Assembly: GCA_034336665.1 (NCBI GenBank)
Contig: JAPFBE010000002.1
Span: 9,718,146-9,782,145, forward strand
Length of the DNA stretch: 64,000 nucleotides
Origin: Luscinia megarhynchos
Lineage: Eukaryota; Chordata; Aves; Passeriformes; Turdidae
Direction: 5' to 3'
Below, piece after piece: positions 1-29,955 of the stretch (its first letter is position 1; every line of letters starts with the position of its first letter). The notes beneath the pieces were generated by a model. It saw only the letters and a list, made by a program, of their open reading frames with translations, searched no databases and had not been told where the DNA came from. A program made the translations under genes and the position numbers.

Positions 1-16726
<16,726 letters not shown>

Positions 16727-16802
16727 TCCTGGATTTGCTACCGAAGAACACTGTAAAAATCCCTATCTGCACCAGAGTGGCGTGTTAAGAAGGTTAATTG
16801 TT

Positions 16803-16810
16803 CTACCTCA
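16803..16810 (+). promoter_or_regulatory. TGFBR1: let-7/miR-98 8-mer target site
   Basis: CTACCTCA is a perfect 8-mer let-7 seed match early in the TGFBR1 3' UTR. let-7 is an established regulator of TGFBR1. The site is visible here; its use is inferred. Confidence 0.6.
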
Positions 16811-18265
16811 CTGGGGGAACAGAAGGATATTGCTGCCTTTTAGTACTTCATAGGAACGTCACTTATTAGGATTTTTGTGGATGTGCTAAACAGTTGTGTT
16901 GGGTCTTTCTGTGCACTATGAACCTCTTTCCCAGGTTACTTACAAAGCGTCATGTACTCTAGCTTTGTTAATCTATAATTTTTTATTTGGGAAGTTGATA
17001 GCTGGTCTGTGCTAGTTAACTGTGCTAAAAGTAGGAGGTCACTTCTAAAATGAAACTGGTTCACTATATTGTTCTGCAGTGCATTGATGGCTCTTAAAGC
17101 AACTTTATTGCTGCCTGGTACATTGACTACTCTGAACCACTGTCTCTATTCCTTGATTCAGATTGTGAGTGTACTATTGGAGTATACCTTGCTAGCTGAT
17201 AAGGTAGTGCATCTTTTGAACTCTTACCTTGACTTACAAATCGACCTCATTCAGTTGTGGGAACATGACTTATGCAACTATACTTTATACATGATTACTG
17301 GGTTTTTTCCACTTTTTCAGAACATTACATTGCCTTCAAAATAGATTGTATTACACCAGTAAGTGCCACTTTTGAGTCTTTTAATGCAAAATAGTAGGGA
17401 TGTACAAAGCCTATGGTACTTTTGGTTTCAAAAATACAAGTTAAAAGTTGTTCCTTTGCCTAGCTAAGATCTAAATCTTACTCATTGCAACAGTGAGTAC
17501 ATAATTGATGGAATATCTTCAGTTTTACCAAAATCTGACTCTTGAAACCACTGCAGGAGTTCTAAATAGTGTAAGCTAGCAAATTCACTGTCATATTTTG
17601 TAATTGTCAAGTTACAAGTCATAATTATATATATAAGATTTTTTTTTATCAATTGGTACTTCTAAAATGCTTGAAGTACCTATCTACTTCAGAAAAGTAG
17701 CAAGAAAAAGTAAAATGTTAAGGGAGATTTTGCTTCATTAAATAAGTATGAAAAGCATATTTTCTGTGCTGTTCTGCCGAGTCTTAAGGCGCAAAGAACA
17801 ATATTTGCAATTACACAAGGATTAAATTCACGTGTCATTAGAGAAAAGTTATTTGGGCTTTTGTACTAGACAGTTCTAAGCTGCTTATAAATTTTATGTG
17901 CATGTATGTTGTGTGTGCCTCATACACAAAGTGGTGAGCTAGAGAAGGTGGTGAGCTGCAGGTCTTTGGATACAAATATCAGGGGATTCCAGCAATCCTC
18001 TTCATTGTTAGAAGAACAAAGCTTATGGTGGCTTGTGTTGTCATAAGAACATGGAAGAATATACATGGCTTTAGTCAAGATTTCCCTGAGTTTTAAGAGT
18101 ATCATAATATTTTCACAAACTTGTTTAGAAATCAAATTGATTTCTGCCTAAATGTACAACAAAAACCTGCTGTTACTGGGATACCTTTTTAAATTGCAAT
18201 TTTAGGAAGAGTCTGGTTGACCTTTTGTTTCATTAATGTCCAAAACAAACAGTAGTATTTCAGTA

Positions 18266-20880
18266 TGTAAATATGCCTGGTAATTAATATGCTGCCTAAC
18301 CTGCCACTCTTCAAAGCACATCAGTACCCATCCCATTATGCAACCTTTAACTTAGCTTGCTTTTCATCCCTCAGCACAGAGCCCACTGAGAGCTTGTTAC
18401 CAAGAAGGTAGCAGTGGCAGGGTGGCTGCTGGCAGCAGGTTCTGTGCCATGGTCTGTGATGTGTGGCAGCCAAGGCAGGAAGAGGAATGAGGCCCTGGAA
18501 GAGGCTGCATAGATGACACAAGCCTTACCCAAGAAAAGCCTTAACACTTAATTTTTGTGTATTTCTGTATTCTTACTGCTTGCTTGGAGATAAGTTTAAA
18601 TGATGTCAGAATTACACACCCTCGGAGGTCGAACTGCAAATAATTAATAATGAAATGCTTTTTGTCAACAACAAAATGGATGAGTTTATTAATATGGGAA
18701 GACAGTATCCAGGAGAAAAGGGAGAAATAAGAGGAGTTCTTAGAAAACAATTAGGCTTAAACATACGTACAGCTGTCACACTTATGTTTGTTTGGCATTA
18801 TCTGAGAAGTCAGGCTTATGTGCTTCAGGCCTCTGTCAATCAAGGCTGGATTAAAAATTACTTCATGTAGGTATTTTAAATAAACTATGCTGTTGTGCAC
18901 ATGGACAGTTGTGCACCACAGAGTTTTTCAACTCGCTGTTCAAAAAAAGTGTTTGAACATAATGCAACTCCCAAGCCTGTCTACTTGGCAGCCTGTCCAG
19001 CATGTTCCATGTATCCATACAGATACTTAAAGAAAACAGGTCATCATGAAAATAGGTCAGGCTCAGCATGTGAATTTCAAAGGCTTCCTAGTTAGCAATT
19101 AAACTCTTGTTTTGTGACGTTGTTACATTTCACATTTTCATAGCTGTCCTGGGGTCCTTACCAGAGATACAGATGGTACAGCTCCTACTTCAGAAATACC
19201 AAGCTACTGGCCTGCCTCACATCTCTGTAGTAGTTTTGGTGGTAACAGGAGAGCTTGCAGAATAATTAGTCAAGTAATTTTTAGTGGCTTTTTTAGCACC
19301 CACAAAACCTTATCAGCACAACATTTAATTTCCTAAAATATATGGAACAGTTCTGTAGCATTTCAAAGAGGATGTACAGCAGCTGAGAAGCATCATGGCA
19401 CGCAGATGATTCTGTCAATAATATAACTGTTATATTGTCTCAACCACCTGCAAATATTCATTCTCCTGAATTGCTAGCAACTGTTCTTTCTTTGTTCAAA
19501 ATTTAGCTTTGTAACAGAAGCCTGCAAAAACAAAGCACAGAAGGATGCTTGACATAGTGTATAACATATGGAACAGTATTTCAGAACAGTTATCATTCCT
19601 ATTGGACTGCAGAACAGGAAAATTCTGAATAGAGCTATATGTATCCTCAGTTCTGACACCACAACTTCAAGCTTTGTTCTTCTTTTCCATTATATGAACT
19701 GAACACCTTTTACAAAGGCTGTGTCTGTATATATTATGTAACTTTAAATGTTACCTGTGTAAGATCATATCTTATATGGACACAGGTACACATAAGTATT
19801 TTTTAAATTAAGATTAATATCACCAGATCTGCTCATGGAAATCCAGGGGGACCAAAATATTTTAGCATTCAAAATATTAATTTTGTATCATTTCAAGTAT
19901 ATACCAAAACAGTTTCTGATTAATACTGATGCAAATGTTTATTGTAAATATTACATGCATTATACATTCACTTAAGTTTTTTGATTTAATCAACTTTGCA
20001 TTTTAGTAGCATTGAAGCCTCAGTTTGGTTTACAGACTTGTGACCAGATGGATATGAACATGGAGAACAAGGAGCATTGGAAATGGTCTGATGCTGAAAA
20101 GCCTGAAATGTCATTTTTGAAATGCTGGAATTCTTCAGGGACCTTCCAATCTCAAAAGCTGGAATTCTGGGATGTTTCTCAAGCAGACTCTCCAAGTATG
20201 ACACACTGTCACCCTCCAATGGTTCTGCTTGTAGTCCTAAGAGAGACTTTGTATATAAGTAAAGACGTTGGGATTGACTGTATGGGGACATGAAGGTGTC
20301 AAATGAAGTAAGAGGCTATTTTATTTTTTCAGTAATGGCTCTGAGTGTGACTGCCATGAAACTCACCTTTTAGTTAGTTCCTTGTTTATATTGTGCCATT
20401 GAAATGATTGTGAGGTGTTAATCATTTTGTTTCAAAAACAAGCAAACAAAAAAACCCCTTAACCATATCTGTTGCTTTAAACTCAAATTACCTCTTAAAA
20501 GACCAAGGTACATTTACCTCATGTGTATATAATGTTTAATATTTTTCAGAATGTTCTCCAGGTTTGCAGTTACATGTTTCTAGAAATATGGGTATTACTA
20601 AATTTACAACTTCAGTGGTACTAAGTGTATTATCTGGTGCCCCAAAACACTTTATTTTCTGTATTTTATTGTATTAGCAAGTTTGCTGCTTTGTCACTGT
20701 AGCACCTGCCCTTACATAGCTGTGTGGATACTGCCTTGTAAATTTTACTTTTTTGATGATTTGAGGATCCTGTACAGATGAGTGTCACTTTTTTAAACCT
20801 TACCAAATTGTGCATTTCCCTTACATTTCTGAAAATATGTATTGTATTTGTAGAGTATACATTTCAATGGATTGTAAATA
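18266..20880 (+). promoter_or_regulatory. TGFBR1: Cluster of six Pumilio-type elements (UGUANAUA)
   Basis: Exact octamers are at 18266-18273, 19726-19733, 19943-19950, 20250-20257, 20524-20531 and 20873-20880. Three are UGUAAAUA and three UGUAUAUA. PUM1/PUM2 bind this motif and usually promote deadenylation and decay. The cluster lies in the distal two thirds of the UTR and would be lost if the AATAAA at 18879 were used, except for the first site. Confidence 0.5.
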
Positions 20881-20916
20881 GGACAGTAGAAGAGTGGATA
20901 CTTATGTTAAGTGCTA

Positions 20917-20924
20917 ACACTACA
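20917..20924 (+). promoter_or_regulatory. TGFBR1: miR-142-3p 8-mer target site
   Basis: ACACTACA is a full 8-mer match for miR-142-3p, close to the inferred poly(A) site, a favourable position. TGFBR1 has been reported as a miR-142-3p target in mammals. Confidence 0.5.
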
Positions 20925-20946
20925 GTAGAGAGATTAAAGCAGTGAA

Positions 20947-20952
20947 AATAAA
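20947..20952 (+). terminator. TGFBR1: TGFBR1 distal poly(A) signal AATAAA
   Basis: Canonical AATAAA, followed within about 30 bases by a GT-rich stretch (GCGTGAGTTGTCC), the usual downstream element. It is the last strong signal before sequence that looks intergenic. Cleavage is expected at about 20965-20975. Confidence 0.65.
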
Positions 20953-23549
20953 TAACTTTTTTCAAAATGCGTGAGTTGTCCTTCAGAACAAGAAGTTGCA
21001 GGTAGATCTGGGTCTGCTAAAATGTGGGTTTACTGTGAATTCCCTTCCTCAGAAGGAATTTCTTCTAGTACAAAAATGCTAAAAGGATTTGCTACTGCCA
21101 AGGCAATCCATCTCATCTGTGCTATGTACATAATGATAAAGTGCCTGCCTTCCTTGCCTCCTACAGTAATGTTGGTATAAGAACGTTGCTGCTATCTCTC
21201 ATCTCCTGGACAAAATTAGTAATGACAAATTGTTCCCTCTCTACATTTATATTTGCATAGAAAGAACACTTAGACTATTTTAGTCTGCTTAAGCAGCTCA
21301 GCACCTCAGTACACCCCAGAACTGAAAGTAAAATCAGTTTGTGTTGGAGTGGATTGTTTATGTACAAAGCTCAGTTTCAGTCTTGTGTTACATGTCTGGA
21401 AAGTGGAGATTTAGACACAACAAAAATAGAACATCTTGCCCTCATGTAAGTTTAGATTCATCCTTCAGTGCTGGCTCAGACAGAATTACCAAAAATTGCT
21501 TCTTCTAGCAAACTTTCTCCACAATGGGAAGCCGTAAGGTGTCCAGAGAAAGCCTCTGGCTATGTCAAAAGACTGCATTCCTTTCAAACTGCATATTTTC
21601 TGTAGGTGCAGCATAACTAAACAATATATAAATAAACCACTTCTATGCAGTACCAGGTGAGTACCACAAATTTCCCTTTCTCAATTTTTGTGACGTTTGT
21701 AGCTGATGTACAGTTATATACCCAGTATAGTGTAGCATATGAGTGGTCCTGGTAGAAAATAGATTCCTTTCAAATAGGAAATCAGGAATTCCAAATCTCT
21801 CACTCTGTGCTCTTGCAAGCCTTTTTTATCTATCCAGCTAAGCCATCATGTTTTAGCTGGATCTAACAGTGTTCATTGTTTTGCTGGTGAAGGTTTACAG
21901 GAATCTCACTGCAAACCTCCTTACCAACATGATGGGCTGCTGGGGTTTTGGGTGTCGTACTTCTAACTTAGAGTGGCTGGAGTTGTTCCCAAGTCTAGTT
22001 GGAAAAAGTAAAGAAACATTGGCACAGCATCTCCTTTGTCAGCTTACCTGGACTGCAAATCCAGTAGTGCTCAAGAAACCCACACCCCTATAAATCTTCT
22101 TCCGAGTTTCTTGTAAATAAGGTTTAAATCTCCAGTCTCTGAGGTGAAATGATACCTGAAATCATTACCTCTCTTGAGGAGAAGAAGAAAAAAAAAGGCC
22201 AGAGCAAACCATACTGATAGGTTCCTCTGCAAGATTGCAGTGTTTATTGGCATTCAAAGAGTTCTCACTGGTGATGAAGAGTTGGCATCCTCAAGATGTG
22301 TTTCTAATTAGCTCAATTAGGAAAATGAGAAGAGCTCTCCTACCTGCCGGTAGCAGACAGTCTGTCTGAGCAATTGAAGAATCAAGCACATGATACTCAA
22401 CTTTATATAATATCAAATATATTTATGTAGGTTTTTTAAATGAGGGGTGAAGAAGTTAGGAATATACCTTTAAATCTAAGGAGGATGCAGGACTTGTGGG
22501 ATGCATACTGAAGGAAAAAAGGACAGGGAGAGGGAGAGGTGACCTGGAGAGGAGTGAGCATGTGAAAATAGAGGAATAAGGAGATAAAAAGGGTGGATCA
22601 TCTATAAATAACAGACTAGTCAGTATGTCAGTCTGTCTGTGCCCAGCACAGCATCTTCTTTTATTTTTAAATCCCTTCCTGCCTGAGGAACTCAGTTCTG
22701 GGTCTGAGCACAGCAACGGGGCATCACTGTTTTGATTCTTGACATTGGTCATCTACCCACAGGGACTAGAAAACATCTACTTTATTGTGGTATTTAATTA
22801 AGTATCTTAAAACCTAGAAAGCAAAGGCAGTAAGTTACAGTCTTAAGGTATAAAACACGAGCTGGAGACAAATTCCAAGTTGAGTCTGTTGAAATAACTT
22901 ATCTGTTGCTCTGGACATCCCCAGATGCTAATTTGCATTTATGAAATTTTCCCATTCTCTTCTATGCTATGGGCATGGGAAACACGTATGTGTAGTCCCA
23001 CTGTTCAGACTCCTAATTAGTACAGGAATGGGGTAAAGAATGGCAAGAATTCTGTGATACCACAGAATTACGTGTTTCCAAAGAGTGCAATCAAGCTGTG
23101 CTTTCTTTTGTTATTGCCCTCCTGTGGCTTGGACTCTCTGACCTACATCTCCTTCCATGAAGAGTTTTTTGTTGCTGTTAGCAGAAGGGTCAGTGCAATT
23201 CATTTCCTGAACCTCTCTGGACAGTTCTCTGTGAAAGTGAAGCTTCCTGTTTCTTACCTCTGCTCAGGAAACTGTTTTGCCTATGTTTTTTTGCAAAGAT
23301 AACTCTTGCCCATGCTAGATGATAGAAGGCTTTAAATTTTTGTGTTGGTAGATCTTACAGAGACCCTCATTTCCATCTATCCAGGTCTGACAGGTCCATG
23401 GACTGTTGGTCTCTTTGCTGCCATAATCATGTTGAATTGCAAATTTCCATCTCTTGCAAAGGCTCTTTGTGCTGAGGCTCACTGCAGGCATGCAGCCTCC
23501 TAAGCCTGGTATCATTGCTGGTAGAGCAGGTAAGCACAGCCCTTTCTCA

Positions 23550-23708
23550 AAACTCTCTGAGCAGTAATGAACTTCTCCCTTTCTGGAGACACAACCCACC
23601 TGGACACACTCCTGTGTAACCTGCTCTAGGTGACCCTGCCTTGGCAAGGGGGTTGGACTAGGAGATTTTCAGAGGTCCCTTTCAACCCTATCAGTTCTGT
23701 GATTCTTT
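23550..23708 (+). mobile_element. CR1 LINE 3' fragment
   Basis: The CR1 tail words appear in order: CCCACCTGGACAC, CCTGCTCTAGGTGA, GGGGGTTGGACTAG, AGAGGTCCCTTTCAACCC, ending TTCTGTGATTCTTTG. This is the usual 5'-truncated CR1 with an ATTCTRTG-type end. The left edge is approximate. Confidence 0.85.
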
Positions 23709-26700
23709 GAACTTCAAGAAGAAGGGAATATTGCAAAGAAAAACATATTGCAACATTTCTTTTTTACTTCTTCAGGCTGTGTTGTCAGTATGTGCAGTAT
23801 GCTCACAGCCTCTCTCCTAAAGTCCATCTCTTCTGGTTCTTCAATTAAGAGGATGCTTGAGAAGGAGATGTGGATGCTTTGCTGCCTTTACTGTTGCTGC
23901 AGTTGCAGGAGGCTTGAAGTACAATACTGAGGAAACTCATATGGTAAAATTTGCCTGAGTGTTTGCATACAGAAAATCTCAGTGTAACTGTACAAACAGC
24001 TAAGCCGTTTTAAAATAAAGTTCCAGGAAAGTAACATGTCTCTGTCCATCATTCTGCTAGTCTTTGAGTTCTAGCACAAAAGCAATGGTTAGGCTCTTAA
24101 TGAGTTCTTCCCTCCTAATGATGTGTTGCTGCAGCCTTTTTTTGCAGTTTCATGTGGCCAGATGTGTTTAGTTCTTTCCTCTTCCACTGATGTGGCATTC
24201 AGCAACTGAAAATACTTTTAAATTGTTTTAAGAAGAAATAATTTATGCTAAAGGCAGTGTATTTGATACCTGTCAAATTAAGAACAGATGTTTCCTTTAG
24301 ACCATTTGAAACCTGGATGAAGTTAAAAGAAACTTATTTAATATGTGGTTCAACTGATAAATGTTTATATATCAATGTTTTTCACATCATGCCACTCATT
24401 TTTAGAAGTTGAATGACAACTTGGGGATATTTTTCATTCAGTGGATCTTCTCTGTTGGGAATAATTATCTTGGTATTTCTGTGTTGCATTTTGTGTGTAT
24501 TTAGTGTTGTAGTATGGAGAAAGACAATTCCAGCACTCATCTTGCTCGCTTGCTTACTTCACCCCTCTGTTTTAGCTAACACAAAATTCTGCCTGCCATC
24601 ATGTGTGCTGAGTCACTGGCACTCAGTTCTCTCTGTATCCCCACAGTCCCATTTCCTGCTCCATGTCAGAAAGCCACTTTGAAAACTGGAGGCAGTTGAT
24701 TTGGTTTAGTTCATTTGAAAAGATTCTTTTTCTCTGCAATTTCTCAAGATTTTCTTGCTTTTTGTACAGCCTGGCTCTTTACTGGAGACTCTACTGAGAA
24801 ATTTTACCCAGCAGTGGGTCTCCCCCTCCTTGAAGTCCTGCCATGATTGTGGATGAGGGGAGAAGAATTCTCACAGATCTCTCTTGGTATGAGCTCCCTT
24901 ACTTGTGCACCCCTGCACACAGAATACTTCACATGTTTTGCTTTTGCTTTGGCCCCTTACTCCTCCAGATTTACAGGATGAAACATGTCTGTTGTGTGCT
25001 TGAAGTTTGCAGAATAAATATCTCTATTGGTATGGACTGACTCCAGTATCCTTAATGTTCAAAACCTCTCCTAGGTTTTTTCACATAAAGCAGTCCTAAA
25101 GTGTACAGTAAAATACAGCAAACTGTAATGCTCTATTTCTTCTGTATAATTTTCTGTTCTAAATAAGATGTGGTTGCAAGATTCATGGGATGACTTACAG
25201 AAGTACACCTCTGTATATGATAGCATGCTGGAAAGTATTTGAACTCAAGCTAGATAAAATTCCTTTAATGAAATTGCTTAGGTGGAAAAGGAAGGAGGGA
25301 GAAGACTAGAGATCATCCGGTGTTATCTGGGGTGAAAGGATCATTACCATGTTATCCCTATTTTAACTGTAAAAAGATTGGAAGCTGGTCTGGTTGGAAT
25401 TCTTAAAATCTATGCTTTAAAGATTTCTTTGTTTACAAGAGCCCTTAGGAAAACTGAAAAGATAGAGGTAAAAATAGAATCAAATCAGAAGACCAGTGAT
25501 GTCACTTTGAAGCTCGTTAGCTTCAGTATATACCAACATGTTTCCTTCAGTGTCCATCTGTTAGACATGACTACTAAGGCAGCTACATCCTGGGATAAAT
25601 ATAAAACTTATGAGAAATTGGAATATTTATAGATCTGGATTGGTTTGAATTTCTCATTTAGAGGTTAATACAGGTTTGGGTTATGACAATACTTACTCAT
25701 GGTGCCTGAGCTCCTGAAGATTCATATTTGATCAGGAAGTGAAGAGACTTAGAATAAATTTGAAGATTATTTTCTGCACTCCTGAGGGTTTTCATTTCAG
25801 CCACATGCCTTATCTAAGTGGTACTGGAAAAGTTAGCTGGTTTGCTCAAGGCAAAGACACACTTCTGAAGGAGCAGTGGTGTTTCAGGGGCTTCCAAGAC
25901 TGGCTCTGTGAGACTGATTCCTGAGGCAGAACTGTTCTGGCAGGGGTCTGGTCACTGGGGACTGGGGGGAATGTGGTTTTTTTCTCCTTAAAGTCTTGAT
26001 CAAAATTGGAGGTGATGTATATAGGCCAAAGTTCAGGAAGGTGTCATCTCTCCAGTGACCTGTTTACCAAGTCTAAGCTGGAGTACAGGAACTTCATAAA
26101 TTATTACAGATGTTTTACTTATGAGTGACTGATTAGGTTATGAATCAACCCCTCAAATACAGACCTGTGTGCTTTTTCTGGCTCCCTGTCAGCCTCTTTC
26201 AAACTGTCTCCCTAGATGAATCCTGACATTTGGGAAGTAGGAGCTACTTCCTAAGTCCTTGCAGAGTATGTGATTGTGGGCCTGAAAAAGGTGGTCAGGC
26301 TCATGGGACATTGCTTATCTCAGTTTTCTCAAACTTTGAAGGATTGTGGGAAGGAGCCAAAGCTGATTCTTAAGTAAAGATTTTCATGTCAGACCCTTCT
26401 CAAAGAAATGCATTAGAAAATTTCCTAAAAAGAGAGGAAGGTTTATCTGAAGTCAGAGGTGATCACAGAGAAGATAGGAGGTGAGATAGTTTTCCATCAC
26501 TTGGTGTTGCTTAGGCACAATTTAGTGTGGATTGGTGGGTTTTTACCTGGTCAAGTATCTCCCCTCAAGCAGACAAATCCCATGTATTCACAGGTGAGAC
26601 AGTGAAACACAAACCCTAAGAAAAGGACTCGTCTATCATCCTTAAGGAAGGCTTGGGAGTCATCTGACAAGCTAAAAATACAGAGAGAAAATCATCATAG

Positions 26701-29604
26701 CAAGGAACGTAAGACAGGTATTTATAAAGGTCTAATAAAGAAATGGCTGTGCAAGCACACAAGCACGATCTGATGCAACAAAAATTCAAAAGACATGGAT
26801 ATGACAAATCAAGGATGAAAATTCAAGGCTAAGAAAGTGAGAAAGAAAGAAACAAAACTGTATCACTACAGTTCTCATGCCATCTGTGCATACGAGGAGG
26901 TGCTAGACAGAATTTTGCTGACACATCCTATCTTGAAAGTGATGTTGAAGATAACACAAGTAGGGCATTGTCTGTACTGTAATTTTTGGTCTTTCATACA
27001 GAAAATCAACCCAGAATCAGTTTGTTTCCATAGGGGCTTTGAACTATAGCAACAAAACCATGCAAAAACATGGCTTGTTGTAATCTGGACAGTTGGAACA
27101 CTGAGGGACAGAGAAAGTACAGCTCCCCAGCACAGAAAAGAGTGAAACTCCAGCCACTGAAGGAGAACATGCTCTGTATCTAGGAGGAAAGCCATGACTT
27201 TTTATATAGCAGACATCTATAGTGAAAGGACATAGCACAAACTGGATGAGACTGATGTAGTAGATTACATTTCTGCTGTGAATGTGGGGGAAAAGTTATC
27301 CCAGATTATTCCATTCTGTGAGAAGCATCTTGCAGATGGCTCACGGGAGCCAGAAAACCCAGTGAGCTTTGGCATCCTGATCTGTGATGAAGCTTTCACA
27401 GCAAACCACAGATAACTTTATCTTGTAGCAAGTAATGCTGGGCACTTTAACCTTCTGTCTGCAGCCAGTCTGTGTTTTAACCTCTCACTGCACGCTCTGG
27501 TTAGCCCCACAGCTACTCAGGAAAGGACCACGTTAATTCATGTGGGACAAATGCACAGTGAAAGCATAGCCAAGTAGTGTGTCAGGGAATGTGAGGATCC
27601 TCTCTGTAGGTAGGACAAAGTTTTGCTGCAGTCAGGAAAATTCCAGCATTGCTAATGATTCCAGACCCCCCCCCCACCCACTGCAACATTTGTGTGTTCC
27701 TGGCTGGAAAAAGTGGGTTTCCATTCAGGTGTGTTTTTGTGCAAGCACGGTGATATCATGGCTGCAATTAGCAAAGCTACACTTGGATCTCTTGGGAAGG
27801 GGAAGCTTGTTCTGCCAGGAGGTCTCTCACCACTGGTGTTTTCCCTGGGTTTACAGCACAGTCCTCTCCTGCCTTATTCCAGTGGAGAAATGGCCTGCAG
27901 GACTGCATTCTCCATAAATCAGGTTGTTGCATTTTGTTATGGCCACCATCATAATTGGAGGAACTGTGAAAACCCCCTATTTTCAAGGTACAGGTGTTTT
28001 ATTTTCTATTATTCTTTGTAATGTAGTTAATACACACACTAATAAATATGAAACTCCTTTCCATATGTTTGTTGTGTAATTACAAATCTGTCGGGATACA
28101 GCAAGCATTTTGCCATGGCTGCAGTATGATTTATTGTCCTCATGCTCTTGAGGTTTTTTGGTATTTCAATTCTGGTTTTATTACAACTGACTGTGCTATT
28201 TAGATCTAAATGGGATATTTCCTTGCCAAAAAAAACCTCTTATCTACAAAGACACAGTACCATTCAGTGCAGGTGATAACAAGCATTCATTTCTTGTAAA
28301 ATATTTTTATTAGTCTCAGTCAAGTTCTTTATTGCATTATATAAGCTTGAAGTTTGGCATCTCCCACACTTGGTTTTGTATGTATCTTATTTACTGATAA
28401 ATTAAAAACTTTGTAGAGAAGAATGACTCACTGAATCAAACAATAAATCAAGCTGTACTCAATTTTTCCCTTTTGTTTTTTTTTTTAATGCCTTTATTCT
28501 CCTGGCTGCATTACCTGGCATTTTCTGTTAATGTACATAGTCAAAGATTGGCACAATTTACGTCTTCTTCTTTGACTGCCATGTTCAGGCAATGTTTATT
28601 TGTTGCCTCTGTGCTCATTTATTCTGTTTCCTTAGTTTCAAAGTCATGAGCTTGACAGTCACGCAGGTAGATTCTTGCAGGTACCTGGAAGAAACAAGAC
28701 AGACTGCTGTGTAATGTCTGTCTCTGTTTTATGTGGCTGCTCCATGGTTAGCTGCAACCAGAGGCAATTAATTCCTTTGCAATAAATCCTCAAGCTTCTA
28801 AAAACTTCAATACCTCTATGGACCTGGAGGAAATTTAAGTTAGGTGAAGTAAAAGCCTGTATGGAAAAGGACCATATGCTTTATTTTATTTCTGTGTGTG
28901 GTACAATACAATCCACTACTGATGCTTTTTCTTATTTGTCATAAGCCCCATTGTAGCACTGCTAATTCTGTCATTTTTGGGTGTCAAAGCCTGTCACAAA
29001 ATGGATCAAACTCAAATGCATCAGTTATACGTACACATTAATGCTGAACATCTGAAATAAGGTATTTCTTTTCTAAATATTGCGTTTAATACTCACAGCA
29101 AAATCTAGTTGATTTTTGGAAAATAAGATTTCCTTAATATTTAGAGGGGAGGAGAAAAGGCAATTTTAAGAACTGCCAGACAAGAATTTTAAAGGCTGCT
29201 TCTTATTTCAATGATTTCTTTGTTTTAACTGGGGGAAAAATCTCCCCCACATTTAGGAATTGTAGGGTTGTTCTTGCACCTCAGGAAGTGGCTCAGCACT
29301 GCTATTTTACTGCACTAATAGATATAGGTAGGTTGAGAGTTAATCATGTCTTACAGAAAAAATGTAAAAGCATCAAATCAAAACACTTTGTCAAAACTTA
29401 CATTATACTTCTGAAGCATTCACACCTGAATCCATAAATTTTACCAATCTTATTACATGAGATCGTTCTGTCTTTAAATACTTTGATACTTTTACTTTGC
29501 TGAAAGGAAGATTGGATTTGATAGTTACTGAGCTGCTTTTAGTGATCTGCCTGTGTATGGTACCAAAACAACCATGCTAGTACACACTGATGCACAATTG
29601 CAGG

Positions 29605-29955
29605 TAGAGTCAGAATGGCCTGGGCTGGAAGGAACCTTAAGGATCACCTCGTTCCAACCCCTGCCATGGGCATGGACACCTTTCACTGGATCAGGCTGCC
29701 CAAAGCCCCACCCAGCCTGGCCTTGAACACTTCCAGGGATGGAGCATCCTGGACAAGCTTCTCTGGGCAACCTGTAGCAGGAAGTATTCTTTTCCCAATA
29801 CCTGAGATAAACCTGTTCTCCTTTCACTTTGAAGCCATCTCCCCCTTGTCCTGTCACTACATGCCCTTGTAAAAAGTCCCTTTCCAGGGAGGGGCTCTCT
29901 TGCAGGCTCCCCTCAGGTACTGGGAGGTGCTGTAAGGTCTCCTGTCTTCCATACT
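29605..29955 (-). mobile_element. CR1 LINE 3' fragment, antisense
   Basis: Reads as reverse-complement CR1: GGGCTGGAAGGAACC, TCGTTCCAACCCCTGCCATGG, CTTGAACACTTCCAGGGATGG, TTCTCTGGGCAACCTGT, CCCTTGTCCTGTCACTAC and CTGTAAGGTCTCCTG. About 350 bp remains, consistent with 5' truncation. Confidence 0.93.

Larger units (their letters stand above)
16727..20970 (+). other. TGFBR1: TGFBR1 3' UTR (about 4.2 kb)
   Basis: AT-rich non-coding sequence after the stop codon. The human TGFBR1 3' UTR is also several kb long, which supports the assignment. Visible sites include a let-7 octamer 77 nt after the stop, two AACCACT words (miR-140-5p 7-mers) at 17135 and 17546, six UGUANAUA octamers, and a miR-142-3p octamer near the end. 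A possible proximal AATAAA lies at 18879-18884. The end is inferred from the signal at 20947. Confidence 0.75.

Noticed and set aside
27579..28021. Overlapping 112- and 109-codon + strand frames in the intergenic region
   Set aside because: They overlap in different frames, include a poly-C run, lack splice or promoter context and resemble no family I know.
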